From Flammeovirgaceae bacterium (GTDB lineage Bacteria; Bacteroidota; Bacteroidia; Cytophagales; Cyclobacteriaceae), in the NCBI GenBank assembly GCA_016712035.1, contig JADJRT010000003.1:25001-89000 (forward strand): a stretch of DNA of 64,000 nt, read 5' to 3'. Of the stretch, positions 18,253 to 27,158 are shown piece after piece. The notes below the pieces were generated by a model. It was not told where the DNA came from and did not search any database. It worked only from the letters and a program-made list of their open reading frames with translations. The position numbers were made by a program, and so were the translations under genes. The first letter of the stretch is position 1; every line of letters begins with the position of its first letter.

Positions 18253-18909
18253 TCAGTTCAGATGGTGTTTTTGAGCTGTTTTAGATGTTATGGAATTCGA
18301 AGCCAAAACCAACGCCAGAATGATCAGGCCAATAATTATAATCATGCCCAACTCAAACTGAGTAAGAATAGTAGAACCCGCAACAATTTTCTTTGATTGA
18401 TCGGCTAATATTTTGCCTTCGACCAATTGAATATTCGAAAGCTGGTTAAGGTTCTCGGAGGCCTTTCTAAATTCCCTTTCAAAGGAAACTTGACTTAAAA
18501 TTTCTGTTTTCGGTTTTAAAAACTCAGCCTCAATAATCTCTATTTCAGATAAAGTTGATTTTAGTGATTGAAAAGAAACAACTTCAGCTTCAGTTAGTTT
18601 TGTCTTCTCATAGTTTGTCACCAATATATGTATAGCCGCGTTGTGCGCGTTTAATTCCGTACGCACTTCTTCCGGATTTTTACTTTCGCCACAATGGCCT
18701 ACGATTAATTTTTTCTTGTAGAGTCTATCCGAAAGTTGATAAATATAACTTTCAACCAACAATCGATCTTCGTAAACAGAAGAAAAAGAATCTCCCAAAT
18801 CAGAAACACTATTTCGCTCCACCATGTTTTTTATAAACACCCCAGCAAGAATAATGGCCAACAAAAATGCTATAGGCAATTTTTGTTGAATCCGATAGAT
18901 CCACTTCAT
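18253..18909 (-). CDS. Two-helix membrane protein with a four-helix-bundle sensor domain
   Basis: The 218-residue protein has an N-terminal membrane segment (about residues 11-28), then a helical extracytoplasmic region of about 150 residues. A second membrane segment (about 184-205) is followed by only a dozen cytoplasmic residues. This is the layout of the 4HB_MCP ligand-binding module of chemoreceptors, but no HAMP, methyl-accepting or kinase part follows. It may report to a separate partner or be a remnant. Weak family identity: the fold is inferred from helix pattern and topology, not from a firm motif. It is a lone gene with long flanks. Confidence 0.6.
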   Translation of the reverse strand: MKWIYRIQQKLPIAFLLAIILAGVFIKNMVERNSVSDLGDSFSSVYEDRLLVESYIYQLSDRLYKKKLIVGHCGESKNPEEVRTELNAHNAAIHILVTNYEKTKLTEAEVVSFQSLKSTLSEIEIIEAEFLKPKTEILSQVSFEREFRKASENLNQLSNIQLVEGKILADQSKKIVAGSTILTQFELGMIIIIGLIILALVLASNSITSKTAQKHHLN

Positions 18910-19021
18910 ACTAAACGATTTATTGCACTACGAAGTAACCCTTAAATAGCACCCAAACAATTACTTGTGCTTCAAAATGTTCCTCTTTACGCCTTTTCCA
19001 TAATTTATTTGCTAGAAATCA

Positions 19022-19058
19022 AACTAAAAAAAAGGACTGATTAAAAAACCAGTCCTTT
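19022..19058 (-). terminator. Rho-independent terminator of the amidohydrolase gene
   Basis: On the minus strand AAAGGACTG (19058-19050) pairs with CAGTCCTTT (19039-19031), a nine-pair stem. It is followed by a run of about eight T. The open frame of the upstream gene runs into this hairpin, which argues that its true stop is earlier, at 19079-19081. Confidence 0.85.
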
Positions 19059-20358
19059 AAAAATGTAATTAAAAATTCTTACTCGTTTTTTATACACCAC
19101 GCCATCCTTCATCACAAACGTAACCTTCTCCATAGTTTTGATATTTTTTGTTGGGTCTTCGTTTACCGCAACAATATCGGCAAGCTTACCGGCTTCCACC
19201 GAACCAAGTTTATCACCCATACCTAAAATAGTAGCATTTGTCTGCATCGCGCAAAGCAACGCATCGATTGCTGGCATACCGCCTTCCACCATATAACCAA
19301 ACTCCCGTGCATTCTCACCATGTGGATACACACCCGCATCGGTACCGAAGGCTATCTTAACACCCCGCTTATAAGCCTTTGCAAAATTTTCCTGAATCTT
19401 AGAACCAATCTCAATTGCTTTAGGCGCTACCAGTGGATGATAGTATCCGGGAATCTTTGCATACTCGGCTGCTGATCTTCCGGCAATGATAGTGGGCACA
19501 TGATACGTTCCCATTTTTATCATCAAATCCATTACCTCGTCATTCATTAGAGTTCCATGTTCTATCGTAGTAATACCTGCCAACACAGCCCGTTTCATAC
19601 CTTCGGCACCATGGGCATGCGCGGCTGTGTGAAATCCATAATCTTTGGCCGCCTCCACAATAGCATTAACTTCTTCTTGTGTAAACTGAGGACCACTTCC
19701 ATCTTTAGCAACGCTTAATACACCGCCTGTTGCCGTAATCTTTATAAAGTCGGCTCCATCTTTATAACGCTGCCGAACTGCTTTGCGCGCATCATCCGGC
19801 CCGTTGATTACGCCTTCTTTCGGTCCTGGGTCGCCCATTAAATCTCTCCGACTTCCGTTGGTTGGGTCACCATGCCCCCCTGTAGTGGCCACACCTTTTC
19901 CGGCCGTGAAAATTCTGGGGCCTACAATCGTTCCCGCATTTACGGCATTCCGTAAAGAAATATTTACGCCCGAGCCACCACAATCGCGCACGGTGGTAAA
20001 ACCTGCCATCAAACTTTTGCGCGCGTAAATAGTTGATTGAAAGGCTACATCTGCTTCGTTCTGTGTAAAGCGCTTGGCCAAAGCATCTTTGCTTGTTTCG
20101 CTTTCAATATGCACGTGCATATCAATCAATCCGGGCATAACCGTTTTCTTACTTAAGTCGATCACCTTATCATCTTTTCCAGGCTTCGTAAAACCCTTAT
20201 CGACTGAAAGAATTTTATTTCCTTCCACCACAACCGTTACCTGTGATTGTGTTCCTTACTTTTTCCATTGATAAGACTTCCACAATGAATGAGGGTGCGC
20301 TGCGCAAAAGTCAGCGAGCTAACGCTGAACAGAAAAATAATCAACAAAATTTTTTCAT
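19041..20358 (-). CDS. Exported metal-dependent amidohydrolase (prolidase/imidazolonepropionase-like), frame broken at both ends
   Basis: The main frame (20231 to 19041) has amidohydrolase marks: PGLIDMHVHIE (first HxH metal site), KITATGGVLS, HAHGAEG, IEHGTL and FGTDAGVYPHG. The carbamylated Lys is probably that of the KITATGG segment. Such enzymes hydrolyse dipeptides or cyclic amides outside the cytoplasm. The N-terminus lies in another frame: a start at 20358 encodes a signal peptide ending SLTFAQ, then RTLIHCGSLING, and one base is missing near 20246-20250. The 3' end also looks wrong: removing one A from the run at 19086-19091 gives a stop at 19079, before the terminator hairpin. Both are probably sequence errors. 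Confidence 0.85.
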
Positions 20359-20405
20359 AATTTAAGTGTGTTTAAAAATAATTAAGACAAATCGATTTAT
20401 ATAAA

Positions 20406-20807
20406 CTATTGGATGGTGAGATACTTTGCGGTCGATTCCTGCAAGGCATCAATATCTTTTTGGTCCATCGGGCCTGACTTTACTTTCAGCAGTAAGTCAA
20501 ACATTATTTCAGACTTGTAGCCGAGCCGGGTAGCGATGTTCGCACAGAATTTTATTTCCTCCTGGTAAAGTTTTTCATCAATTTTCATCAATTGAACCAG
20601 ATTAAAAAAGATAATTGAATCTTTGCTTAGGTGTTAAGTCTTCCGCCAGAATGGTTTCGTGAATGAATAAAACAGGGTTTCAACAGAAGACTCCGGAAAC
20701 CCATGGCCTTTACCAATATTGACAATATAATTTCTTTCGATTATGGCCAGCTCGCCATCCATGCGCGCCAGGTTTACAAGCAGTTTAAGTTGTTCCAGAA
20801 CGATCAT
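20406..20807 (-). pseudogene. TerB-like helical protein, with two compensating frame breaks
   Basis: Two short in-frame pieces are fragments of one protein. The first starts MIVLEQLKLLVNLARMDGEL at 20807 and resembles the TerB/DjlA N-terminal helix bundle with its metal-binding acidic residues (LARMDGEL). After one missing base near 20661-20663 the frame gives HETILAEDLTPKQRFNYLF. Then one extra base in the A6 run at 20604-20609 (T6 on the coding strand) returns it to the first frame, which continues MKIDEKLYQEEIKFCANIA to 20406. The whole, about 133 residues, fits a single TerB-like domain. The function of this group is unknown; tellurite resistance is only the family's name. Confidence 0.65.
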
Positions 20808-20894
20808 AGTGTAAGACTTAAGTAACACACAATTTGGCTGGGTAAAAATAGATTAAAATCACCTATCTTACATACCGTCCAAAACTTAATTGAT

Positions 20895-21500
20895 TTGAAT
20901 TTTTTAGCGCATCTTTTTTTATCCGGCACTGATCCTGAAACACGAGTAGGAAATTTTATTGGTGACTTTGTACGCGGACGAAACGTCTATGAACAGTTTA
21001 GCCCAAACATCGCGCTGGGCATCGAACTTCATCGTGAAATTGATGACTTCACCGATAGCCATACTGTTGTGCTGGAAAGTAAGATCCGATTACGACCAAA
21101 ATACAGGCATTACGCACCTGTTATTGTTGATATGTTTTACGACCACTTTCTTGCCCGGAATTGGAGCGAATATCATCCGCTTCCGCTGGATCAATACGCA
21201 AAAGAAAGTTATGAGCTGCTTCAGAAGTTTTCCGATCAACTCCCTGAACGCGTTCGGCAATTGCTGCCTTATATGGTAAAAGGAAATTGGCTTGTGAGCT
21301 ATGCCCAACTGGAAGGCATTAACCGCGCGTTAAGTGGTATGGCACATCGATCTCCTTACGAATCGAAAATGGAGGAAGCTACCGTTGAACTAAAAAAATA
21401 TTATCCTGAGTTTGAGAAGGAGTTTCTTCAATTCTTCCCTGAGTTAAAAGAAATGTGCGAACAATTCCTGGTTGCGAAATCAAACAGCCAAAAGAAATAA
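20895..21500 (+). CDS. Acyl-carrier-protein phosphodiesterase family (AcpH, DUF479)
   Basis: The 201-residue protein starts at TTG 20895; the N-terminus MNFLAHLFLSG is the standard family opening and no ATG precedes it. Conserved segments include GNFIGDFVRG (residues about 19-28), LHREIDDFTD (about 47-56) and DMFYDHFLARNW (about 79-90), supplying the Asp and His residues of this HD-like hydrolase family. Escherichia coli AcpH removes the phosphopantetheine arm from acyl carrier protein, and that activity is assumed here by homology. It is followed by a small conserved unknown. Nothing odd is seen in the frame. Confidence 0.88.
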   Translation: MNFLAHLFLSGTDPETRVGNFIGDFVRGRNVYEQFSPNIALGIELHREIDDFTDSHTVVLESKIRLRPKYRHYAPVIVDMFYDHFLARNWSEYHPLPLDQYAKESYELLQKFSDQLPERVRQLLPYMVKGNWLVSYAQLEGINRALSGMAHRSPYESKMEEATVELKKYYPEFEKEFLQFFPELKEMCEQFLVAKSNSQKK

Positions 21501-21574
21501 CAGAAATGGAAGATATTTATTCGTAGTGATCTATTTTTGCATGAATAAATAGAAATCAGTAAACGAATAAAGAT

Positions 21575-21940
21575 ATGTTTAATGATCCGGAGTTAAACGG
21601 AAAATACCTAGGCACTATTTCGGAGGACTTCATAAAAGTGGCCGACACACTAAAAGAAGCCTCTTACCAAATCCGCAAAAGCGGTTTTGATTTCCCCATC
21701 TTCCCGATTTCAAAAAAAGAAATTCCGATCGGACAATTATTAATTCCACGTAAGCCACTTAATCTTACCTGGAATTACAACGCATCTTTTTTAAATGAAT
21801 TTGTACAGCGCGAACTCGTTGCTGCCGACAAAGAGGAAGAGTTTAAAAATAATTACAGAGACCCGGATGAATTTTGCTGTTTGTTTGTGGTGGATGAGGA
21901 GTTCGCCAACTTCGTTTACATTCCATTTCCTGAGGACTAA
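21575..21940 (+). CDS. Conserved hypothetical protein (soluble, acidic)
   Basis: The 121-residue protein starts with the ATG at 21575 and has no signal peptide or membrane segment. It is acidic, with a mid-region IPIGQLLIPRKPLNLTWNYN and an aromatic C-terminus (EFANFVYIPFPED). I do not recognise the family. Clean codon use and the short gap after the AcpH gene suggest a real gene, perhaps in the same transcript. The next gene converges on it with 10 bases between stops. Confidence 0.7.
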   Translation: MFNDPELNGKYLGTISEDFIKVADTLKEASYQIRKSGFDFPIFPISKKEIPIGQLLIPRKPLNLTWNYNASFLNEFVQRELVAADKEEEFKNNYRDPDEFCCLFVVDEEFANFVYIPFPED

Positions 21941-21950
21941 GTCAATTTCA

Positions 21951-23218
21951 TCATTTAACAAGTGCCTGATAAATCAGGGCGCGTAGTTTATTCTGATCAT
22001 CCAGATTATTGGTTGGCGTTAATTGTTTAAAGTAAACAACCACCAAATCTTCTTTTGGATCGACCCAATAGGTAGAGCCGTACGCTCCGCCCCAGCCATA
22101 CTCGCCTACAGAGCCGGGGGCACCCCGATCGCCTAATTCCTCGCAAACAGAAAACCCAAGTCCAAAGCCCATACCCGGATTATATTTTATTTCGTTCAGA
22201 TGGCTTACCGTCATTAATTCTACTGTACTGGGGGCAAGAATACGATTACCATTAATGGTGCCTTTGTTAAGCATCATCTGAAGAAACTTTGCATAATCAG
22301 CCGCAGTAGAAAGTAAACCCGCGCCCCCGGAAAAACTTTTCCTTGGGCCGTTAACATACATACCCTGCCCCACCATTCCGCCCGGATCGGGCGAGCGCTG
22401 AAGGGGCTTATCTGCATACGCAGAATAAACAGTCGCGAGTCGATTTACTTTATTTTGAGGTAAATAAAAATATGTGTCCTTCATACCCAGCGGAGTAAGA
22501 ATTCTGGAACTAATAAATTCATCCAACGGCTTTCCGGAAACTTTTTCAATGACTACACCTAAAATATCTGTGTTATAGCCATACACAAATTTCTCACCCG
22601 GATGTTCATCCATGGGAAGTTTAGCCATTCTTGCAATCGTGGCACCTACCGGCTCATCCCGATCGGCAAAGTACCAGCCTTGAATGCCGGCTTCTTTCCA
22701 TTTATCGGCAGCCAATCCGTACCCGTAGCCAATACCTGCTGTATGGGTTAACAGATCACGAAGTGTAATTTGACGCTTGGCTTTAATAATATTATATCCA
22801 CCACCCTCTTTAGGTTCAGCCACCGTTGTTTCTGCAAATTCAGGTATGTATTTACTCACAGGATCAGCAATAAGAAGTTTCCCTTCTTCCTGCAAAATCA
22901 TGATCCCCACACTTACCAATGCTTTTGTCTGCGAAGCAATTCTAAAAATGGCATCATTCTGCATAGTTGCATTTGCTTCAACATCGCGCTTACCGAAGGC
23001 ATTGAAGTAGGCTACTTGACCATGTCTGGCCACAAGCACCACACTGCCGGACATTTTTTTATCGTTAGCATACGCTTGAAAAACATCGGTAAGTCGTTGA
23101 AGTCTTTCCGTTGAAAAACCCAACTCCTCCGGCTTAGCAACAGGAAGTTCCTGTGCACTACCTGAGGATAAAACAAATAAAAAGATAAAAGGAAACAGAC
23201 TGTGCGTAGGTGTGCCAT
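21951..23218 (-). CDS. Exported serine hydrolase, beta-lactamase class C fold (signal peptide in a shifted frame)
   Basis: The main frame (23123 to 21951) carries class C features: SQTK around residue 65 (active Ser and Lys of SxxK) and YGYNTDILG (YxN motif). A late GWGGAYGST takes the place of the HxG/KTG loop. Relatives include esterases and D-aminopeptidases. Upstream, an ATG at 23218 begins a signal peptide (MAHLRTVCF), but its frame differs. If one T is added near 23193-23195 the sequence continues PFIFLFVLSSGSAQELPVAKPEELGFS directly into the main frame, an export signal with an AQ cleavage site. So one base seems missing. Substrate unknown. Confidence 0.85.
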
Positions 23219-23288
23219 ACTCTTAATTTTATTACATAATATTAGAAATGATTCGAGGCATATCAAAATTCTGAAAACTTATCAACCA

Positions 23289-24326
23289 CTACTCGCTCTT
23301 GAAGTGATTCCACCCCTGTGCAGTTAAAGGAATAACCGTTTGTTGTTTGGTAACCATTACATTTTGATTCGCATCCGGATGCATGTGGCCTATGAAATGA
23401 ATATCCGGATGATTTTTGATTTTGTCGTAGTCAGCTGGATTGATCGTGAAGAGAAGTTCATAGTCTTCCCCTCCATGCAGTGCACAGGTAATCGGATCGA
23501 GTTTAAATTCAATGGCGGTCTCGAAAGTCATGTGATCAATCGGTACCTTGTCTTCAAAAATTTTAACACCCACACCCGATTGTTTTCCTAAGTGAAATAA
23601 TTCCGAAGCCAGACCATCGGAGATATCAATCATGGAAGTAGGAATACACTTTCTTTCGCGCAACTCATGCACAATATCCATGCGGGCTTCCGGTTTTAAT
23701 TGTCGCCCTACCAGATATTCATATTGCTCCAGGTCAGGTTGCACATCTGGGTTAGAAAGAAAAACTTCTTTTTCGCGTTCCAACACTTGCAGCCCCAAGT
23801 AAGCCGCGCCTAAATCTCCGGTTACGCAGATAATATCATTCGCCTTTGCCCCACTACGTTGAACCACTTCATTCTTAGATGCACGCCCCAATACAGTTAT
23901 GGAAATTACTAATCCAGAAACCGATGAAGTAGTATCGCCACCCACCAAATCAACATTATAATTTTTACAGGCCGCGTGAATTCCCTCAAACAAAGCATCG
24001 ACAGCTTCCAATGAGAAACGATTGCTAATGCCAATGCTAATTACAATTTGTGTGGGTGTAGCATTCATCGCAGCGATGTCAGAAACATTTACAGCAACCG
24101 CTTTATAACCCAAATGCGGTAGCGGCATGTACGATAAATTGAAATGAACTCCTTCCATCAGCATATCAGTTGAGATCAGCAGAGAATCACTACCACCTTC
24201 AATTATAGCGGCATCATCGCCAATACCTTTTATAGTGGAGGGTTGCGATATTGAAAATTTGCTGTTTATGTGGTCTATTAAACCAAATTCACCCAATTGG
24301 GAGAGTTCCGTGCGATTTTCGCTCAT
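23289..24326 (-). CDS. thiL: Thiamine-monophosphate kinase
   Basis: The 345-residue protein has the PurM/ThiL-fold markers. These are GIGDDAAII near residue 40 (Asp metal ligands), STDMLMEGVHF near 53-63 and VDLVGGDTTSS near 125. MIDISDGLASEL lies near 220 and HGGEDYELLF near 270. ThiL phosphorylates thiamine monophosphate to the active cofactor thiamine diphosphate, using ATP, in the cytoplasm. No other thi gene is in the window. The gene stands alone between the serine hydrolase and a small lipoprotein on the opposite strand. Frame and length are normal. Confidence 0.95.
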   Translation of the reverse strand: MSENRTELSQLGEFGLIDHINSKFSISQPSTIKGIGDDAAIIEGGSDSLLISTDMLMEGVHFNLSYMPLPHLGYKAVAVNVSDIAAMNATPTQIVISIGISNRFSLEAVDALFEGIHAACKNYNVDLVGGDTTSSVSGLVISITVLGRASKNEVVQRSGAKANDIICVTGDLGAAYLGLQVLEREKEVFLSNPDVQPDLEQYEYLVGRQLKPEARMDIVHELRERKCIPTSMIDISDGLASELFHLGKQSGVGVKIFEDKVPIDHMTFETAIEFKLDPITCALHGGEDYELLFTINPADYDKIKNHPDIHFIGHMHPDANQNVMVTKQQTVIPLTAQGWNHFKSE

Positions 24327-24437
24327 GGTAAGGGCTGTTAGTCGGGTAGATTGTTTGTTTATCCGACAAAAATACTATTTGATGCTTAAACTCGGGTAAT
24401 CGAGGTAATTTCATGTATTAACAACTAAACAGTGGTT

Positions 24438-24596
24438 ATGAAAAAGAATGCAATTGTATTTGTACTTGCTGCAATACTTTTTGCTGCATGTGGTGGCCCA
24501 AAGCCTTATTACGAAACGAAAGAAGGCAAAAAGAAGCAGAAATATTATAATGATATTCAATACGGGAAAAATGCGCACCCGAAAATGAAATTTTGA
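24438..24596 (+). CDS. Small lipoprotein, 52 residues
   Basis: A short frame on the plus strand starts ATG at 24438 and encodes a basic MKK start, a hydrophobic core and the lipobox LFAAC-G, with the lipidated Cys at residue 19. A charged tail ends in NAHPKMKF. Such tiny lipoproteins with a K-rich tail and a YYND motif recur in this phylum, but no function is known. Its stop at 24596 lies beside the likely true end of the convergent methylmalonyl-CoA epimerase gene (24597). Confidence 0.7.
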   Translation: MKKNAIVFVLAAILFAACGGPKPYYETKEGKKKQKYYNDIQYGKNAHPKMKF

Positions 24597-24997
24597 TCAG
24601 CGTTTTCCTGACAGAGTTCAATCAATACATGATTCGTTGTTTTAGGATGCAGAAAGACTATTTCTTTATTATCGGCACCTGGGTTGGGCACATCGGCTAA
24701 TAAAGTAAAGCCATCACTTTTCAACTCGCTCATTTTATCTGTAATCGGATCGGCTTCGAATGCAAGATGATGCAATCCTTCGCCACGTTTTTCAATAAAC
24801 TTTGCAATAGCTGAATCGGGTCGTGTGGCCTCCAATAATTCGATTTTAATCCCACCCACATCAAAAAAAGAAGTTCGTACGCCTTCCAATTCAACCTCTT
24901 CGGTCTTGTAATGCGGTTTACCAAGTAATTTGGCAAACAATTTATTCGATTCTTCTAGATTTTTGACGGCAATGCCGATATGCTCCAGTTTATTCAT
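24557..24997 (-). CDS. mce: Methylmalonyl-CoA epimerase
   Basis: Starting at the ATG at 24997 the protein opens MNKLEHIGIAVKNL, the exact family start; three extra residues upstream are possible. It is a glyoxalase/VOC fold enzyme with metal ligands in LEHIGIA, GLHHLAFE and IELCQE. It interconverts the R and S forms of methylmalonyl-CoA in propionate metabolism. The family normally ends a few residues after IELCQE, but here the frame runs 15 residues past it, into the small lipoprotein gene. Adding one base to the A4 run on the coding strand (24603-24606) would give the ending CQEKR and a stop at 24597, removing the overlap. That repair is inference. Confidence 0.9.
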   Translation of the reverse strand: MNKLEHIGIAVKNLEESNKLFAKLLGKPHYKTEEVELEGVRTSFFDVGGIKIELLEATRPDSAIAKFIEKRGEGLHHLAFEADPITDKMSELKSDGFTLLADVPNPGADNKEIVFLHPKTTNHVLIELCQENADQNFIFGCAFFPY

Positions 24998-25077
24998 AGC
25001 TCTCAATTGGTTCGATTTTGCTAATTTTGAGTTGAATTTGAGAAACTTTTATTCGTTTACGAAAGTTTTAAAACGAA

Positions 25078-25500
25078 ATGCCAAAAATCACAACAGAATC
25101 AACTAGCGATGTTCATGTAGAGGCGGCCCGCGTTCAGCAGGAAATCATGGATTATCTTGGCTTGCGTACCAGCGACCTTATTTTTGAATACAGCGTGCAC
25201 GAGGGTAAAACAAAATTAGATCTGATCACGATTAATCCCCGCCACAATCAATCCTTCCTTTTCCGATCCGAAAGCGGAAGCGATAAAGTGGATGCCTTGA
25301 AAAAAATGTGGGATTATGTTCAGAACTATAAAGAAAAAGAAAACTCCTACACCATTCAGTGGGTAACCAAAAACGACAGCGAATTGCATACCTCCTACTT
25401 TCGCGCCAGCAATGTGATGGACGTACTGGAGAAATTATATTATGGTCGCGACAGGAACACAATTACCGTGTTTAGTGTTGTATTGAATCCAATCTCTTAG
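25078..25500 (+). CDS. Conserved hypothetical protein
   Basis: The 140-residue soluble protein has no signal peptide or membrane segment. It mixes beta-strand-like stretches (TKLDLITINPR, NSYTIQWVTKND) with helices (VDALKKMWDYVQNY, VMDVLEKLYY), compatible with a small alpha/beta domain. I do not recognise the family. It is five bases upstream of the IscA-like gene and probably shares its transcript, so a link to iron-sulfur chemistry is conceivable but unproven. It has no conserved Cys. Confidence 0.75.
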   Translation: MPKITTESTSDVHVEAARVQQEIMDYLGLRTSDLIFEYSVHEGKTKLDLITINPRHNQSFLFRSESGSDKVDALKKMWDYVQNYKEKENSYTIQWVTKNDSELHTSYFRASNVMDVLEKLYYGRDRNTITVFSVVLNPIS

Positions 25501-25505
25501 AAACT

Positions 25506-25831
25506 ATGATTAGCGTAACCGATAAAGCCAAAGACAGAATCACAAACCTTCGCGTTGAAGAAGGAAAAAGTGAAAACCATAACATCCGGGTTTCGGTAAA
25601 AGGTGGCGGTTGTTCAGGTTTAATGTACGATTTGGGTTTTGATGATCACATCAACGCAGCCGACCAGGTTTTGAAGACAAGGGTGTAAAAATTCTTGTTG
25701 ACAAAAAGAGCTTGCTCTATCTTTTAGGAACTACCCTCGACTTTTCGGATGGATTGAATGGCAAAGGTTTTCAGTTTATAAACCCCAACGCCTCACGCAC
25801 CTGTGGTTGTGGCGAGAGTTTTTCTATATAA
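25506..25831 (+). pseudogene. IscA/HesB-family iron-sulfur carrier, broken by one missing base
   Basis: The first frame reads MISVTDKAKDRITNLRVEEG, then VKGGGCSGLMYDLGFD, the first Cys motif of A-type carriers. It then stops at 25688. One base back, the sequence continues EDKGVKILVDKKSLLYLLGT, then TLDFSDGLNGKGFQFINPNA, and ends TCGCGESFSI, which supplies the two remaining conserved Cys. Adding a T to the run at 25669-25672 rejoins the halves into a normal 107-residue protein, with all three Cys ligands. A-type carriers pass iron-sulfur clusters to apoproteins. The context GG TTT T is not a good slip site, so an error or recent mutation is the better reading. Confidence 0.85.
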
Positions 25832-25909
25832 GGCAGATCCTTGTTGCTGATAGCTGGATACTAGTTAATAACCTTTGCGGGAGCGAGTTATGATCCTGAA
25901 ATAATTTTC

Positions 25910-26338
25910 TCAAGACGTAACAACAGCGATGCACTTCAATTCAATAGCGATTGGGGTAGGTAAAGCATTTACCTCCACCGTAGTGCGACAGGGTTGTGTT
26001 GCCTTGTCGGGAAAATAGGAAGCATAGATTTTATTGAACACCGCAAAATCGTCTTTCATGTTTGTGAGATACACGGTAATATCAATCAGCTTATCCCAGG
26101 ATGATCCGGATGCCTCCAATACAAATTTCACATTTTGAAAAACTGCATGGCATTGTTCTTCGATGTTGTAAGACAAAATCTTTTTATTCTCGTCAAGCGT
26201 TACGCCCGGAATTTCTTTTGATCCCTTTTTGCGCGGCCCAACGCCTGAAAGAAAAAGTAGATTGCCCACTTTTCGTGCATGTGGATAAGGACCAACGGGT
26301 TCGGGGGCGCTATCGGAATTAATTATCTTTTTATCCAT
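25910..26338 (-). CDS. RidA-family (YjgF) enamine/imine deaminase
   Basis: The start at 26338 gives MDKKIINSDSAPEPVGPYPH, the normal beginning; 12 upstream residues are optional. The roughly 142-residue protein has SGVGPRKKGS near residue 33 and the family's Arg in QPCRTTVEVNALP near 117-129, with a closing IELKCIAV. Family members are trimers that hydrolyse reactive enamines from PLP enzymes; the group close to this one includes aminomuconate deaminases. It lies 22 bases after the DUF4198 gene and is likely co-transcribed with it. The exact substrate cannot be told. Confidence 0.88.
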   Translation of the reverse strand: MDKKIINSDSAPEPVGPYPHARKVGNLLFLSGVGPRKKGSKEIPGVTLDENKKILSYNIEEQCHAVFQNVKFVLEASGSSWDKLIDITVYLTNMKDDFAVFNKIYASYFPDKATQPCRTTVEVNALPTPIAIELKCIAVVTS

Positions 26339-26360
26339 ACTATCAATTCGCTGACAACTA

Positions 26361-27158
26361 TTACTCGATCCCAAAAACCAAACTTGCCCACAGGCTATGG
26401 TAGTCCGCGCCTTCCTTTTCGGATGGGATCATCTTCACACTGCTCACCATCCATGGGCCAGCTGCACTGATTGGAAAACGAATTGTACCATCCGTTTCGG
26501 TATAAATATTTTGTAAGAATGTGGTACCGTTAACTTTATTCCACACTTTAACTAATGCGTGAGGTGCGGGCTTTCCTCCATAGGAAATCTGGCATTGTAA
26601 ATGATCGCCTAACTTCAGTAAATACGGGTTTTGAAGGGGCGTTACTTCATATCGAAAGCCAACTGTCCTTTTAAATGTATCATCTGATTTTGAACCCGCT
26701 TGAACCAACAACTTGGCGTAGCGGGTATAAAATTCTCTTGACGGCTTTTGTAAAATATTTAACTGTGCTCTTTCATCTAAAATATAATCCAGCCCATCTT
26801 CTTTCAGGTATTCATTAAACTTTTCACCTTCCTGTTCAATATATGCTGCATTGCTCTGCAAAGCAAAAAGATACGTGCCCTCCTGATCTGCTTTAACCAA
26901 CAAATTATTTCCTTCCGTTGGTTTTATCTTGCTCTTTAAATCGCCAACACCACTTGCCCGATACAGATTCATGCGCTCTGCTTTATGGAAGGACAAATCC
27001 CAGAACTCACCCGAATAGCTTTCGCCTACCATAAAGTCTAGCTTTATATCTTCACCCAAAGCATATCGGAATTTTTTAGGCTGAAGCCAGAACTCGTGCG
27101 CTTGCACAAAGCATGCGACCACCAATAGCATAGAAAGTGCTAAAACCTTCTTCTTCAT
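26361..27158 (-). CDS. Exported DUF4198-domain protein
   Basis: The 265-residue protein has a clear signal peptide (MKKKVLALSMLLVVACFVQA), cleaved before HEFWLQPKKF. This is the usual mature start of DUF4198 proteins, where an N-terminal His may bind metal. A C-terminal beta-sandwich of the carboxypeptidase-regulatory type follows (PHALVKVWNK, GPWMVSSVKM). The family is periplasmic and is linked in some bacteria to metal (nickel, cobalt) uptake; that role is only a possibility here. Its start overlaps the end of the aminopeptidase P gene by four bases, so the genes are translationally coupled. Confidence 0.85.
   Translation of the reverse strand: MKKKVLALSMLLVVACFVQAHEFWLQPKKFRYALGEDIKLDFMVGESYSGEFWDLSFHKAERMNLYRASGVGDLKSKIKPTEGNNLLVKADQEGTYLFALQSNAAYIEQEGEKFNEYLKEDGLDYILDERAQLNILQKPSREFYTRYAKLLVQAGSKSDDTFKRTVGFRYEVTPLQNPYLLKLGDHLQCQISYGGKPAPHALVKVWNKVNGTTFLQNIYTETDGTIRFPISAAGPWMVSSVKMIPSEKEGADYHSLWASLVFGIE

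Noticed and set aside
20406..20828. Two separate small genes
   Set aside because: The pieces are parts of one TerB-like protein when two single-base changes are undone.
25506..25831. Programmed frameshift in the iscA-like gene
   Set aside because: The bases GGTTTTG do not fit the X_XXY_YYZ pattern, so one missing base is the simpler reading.
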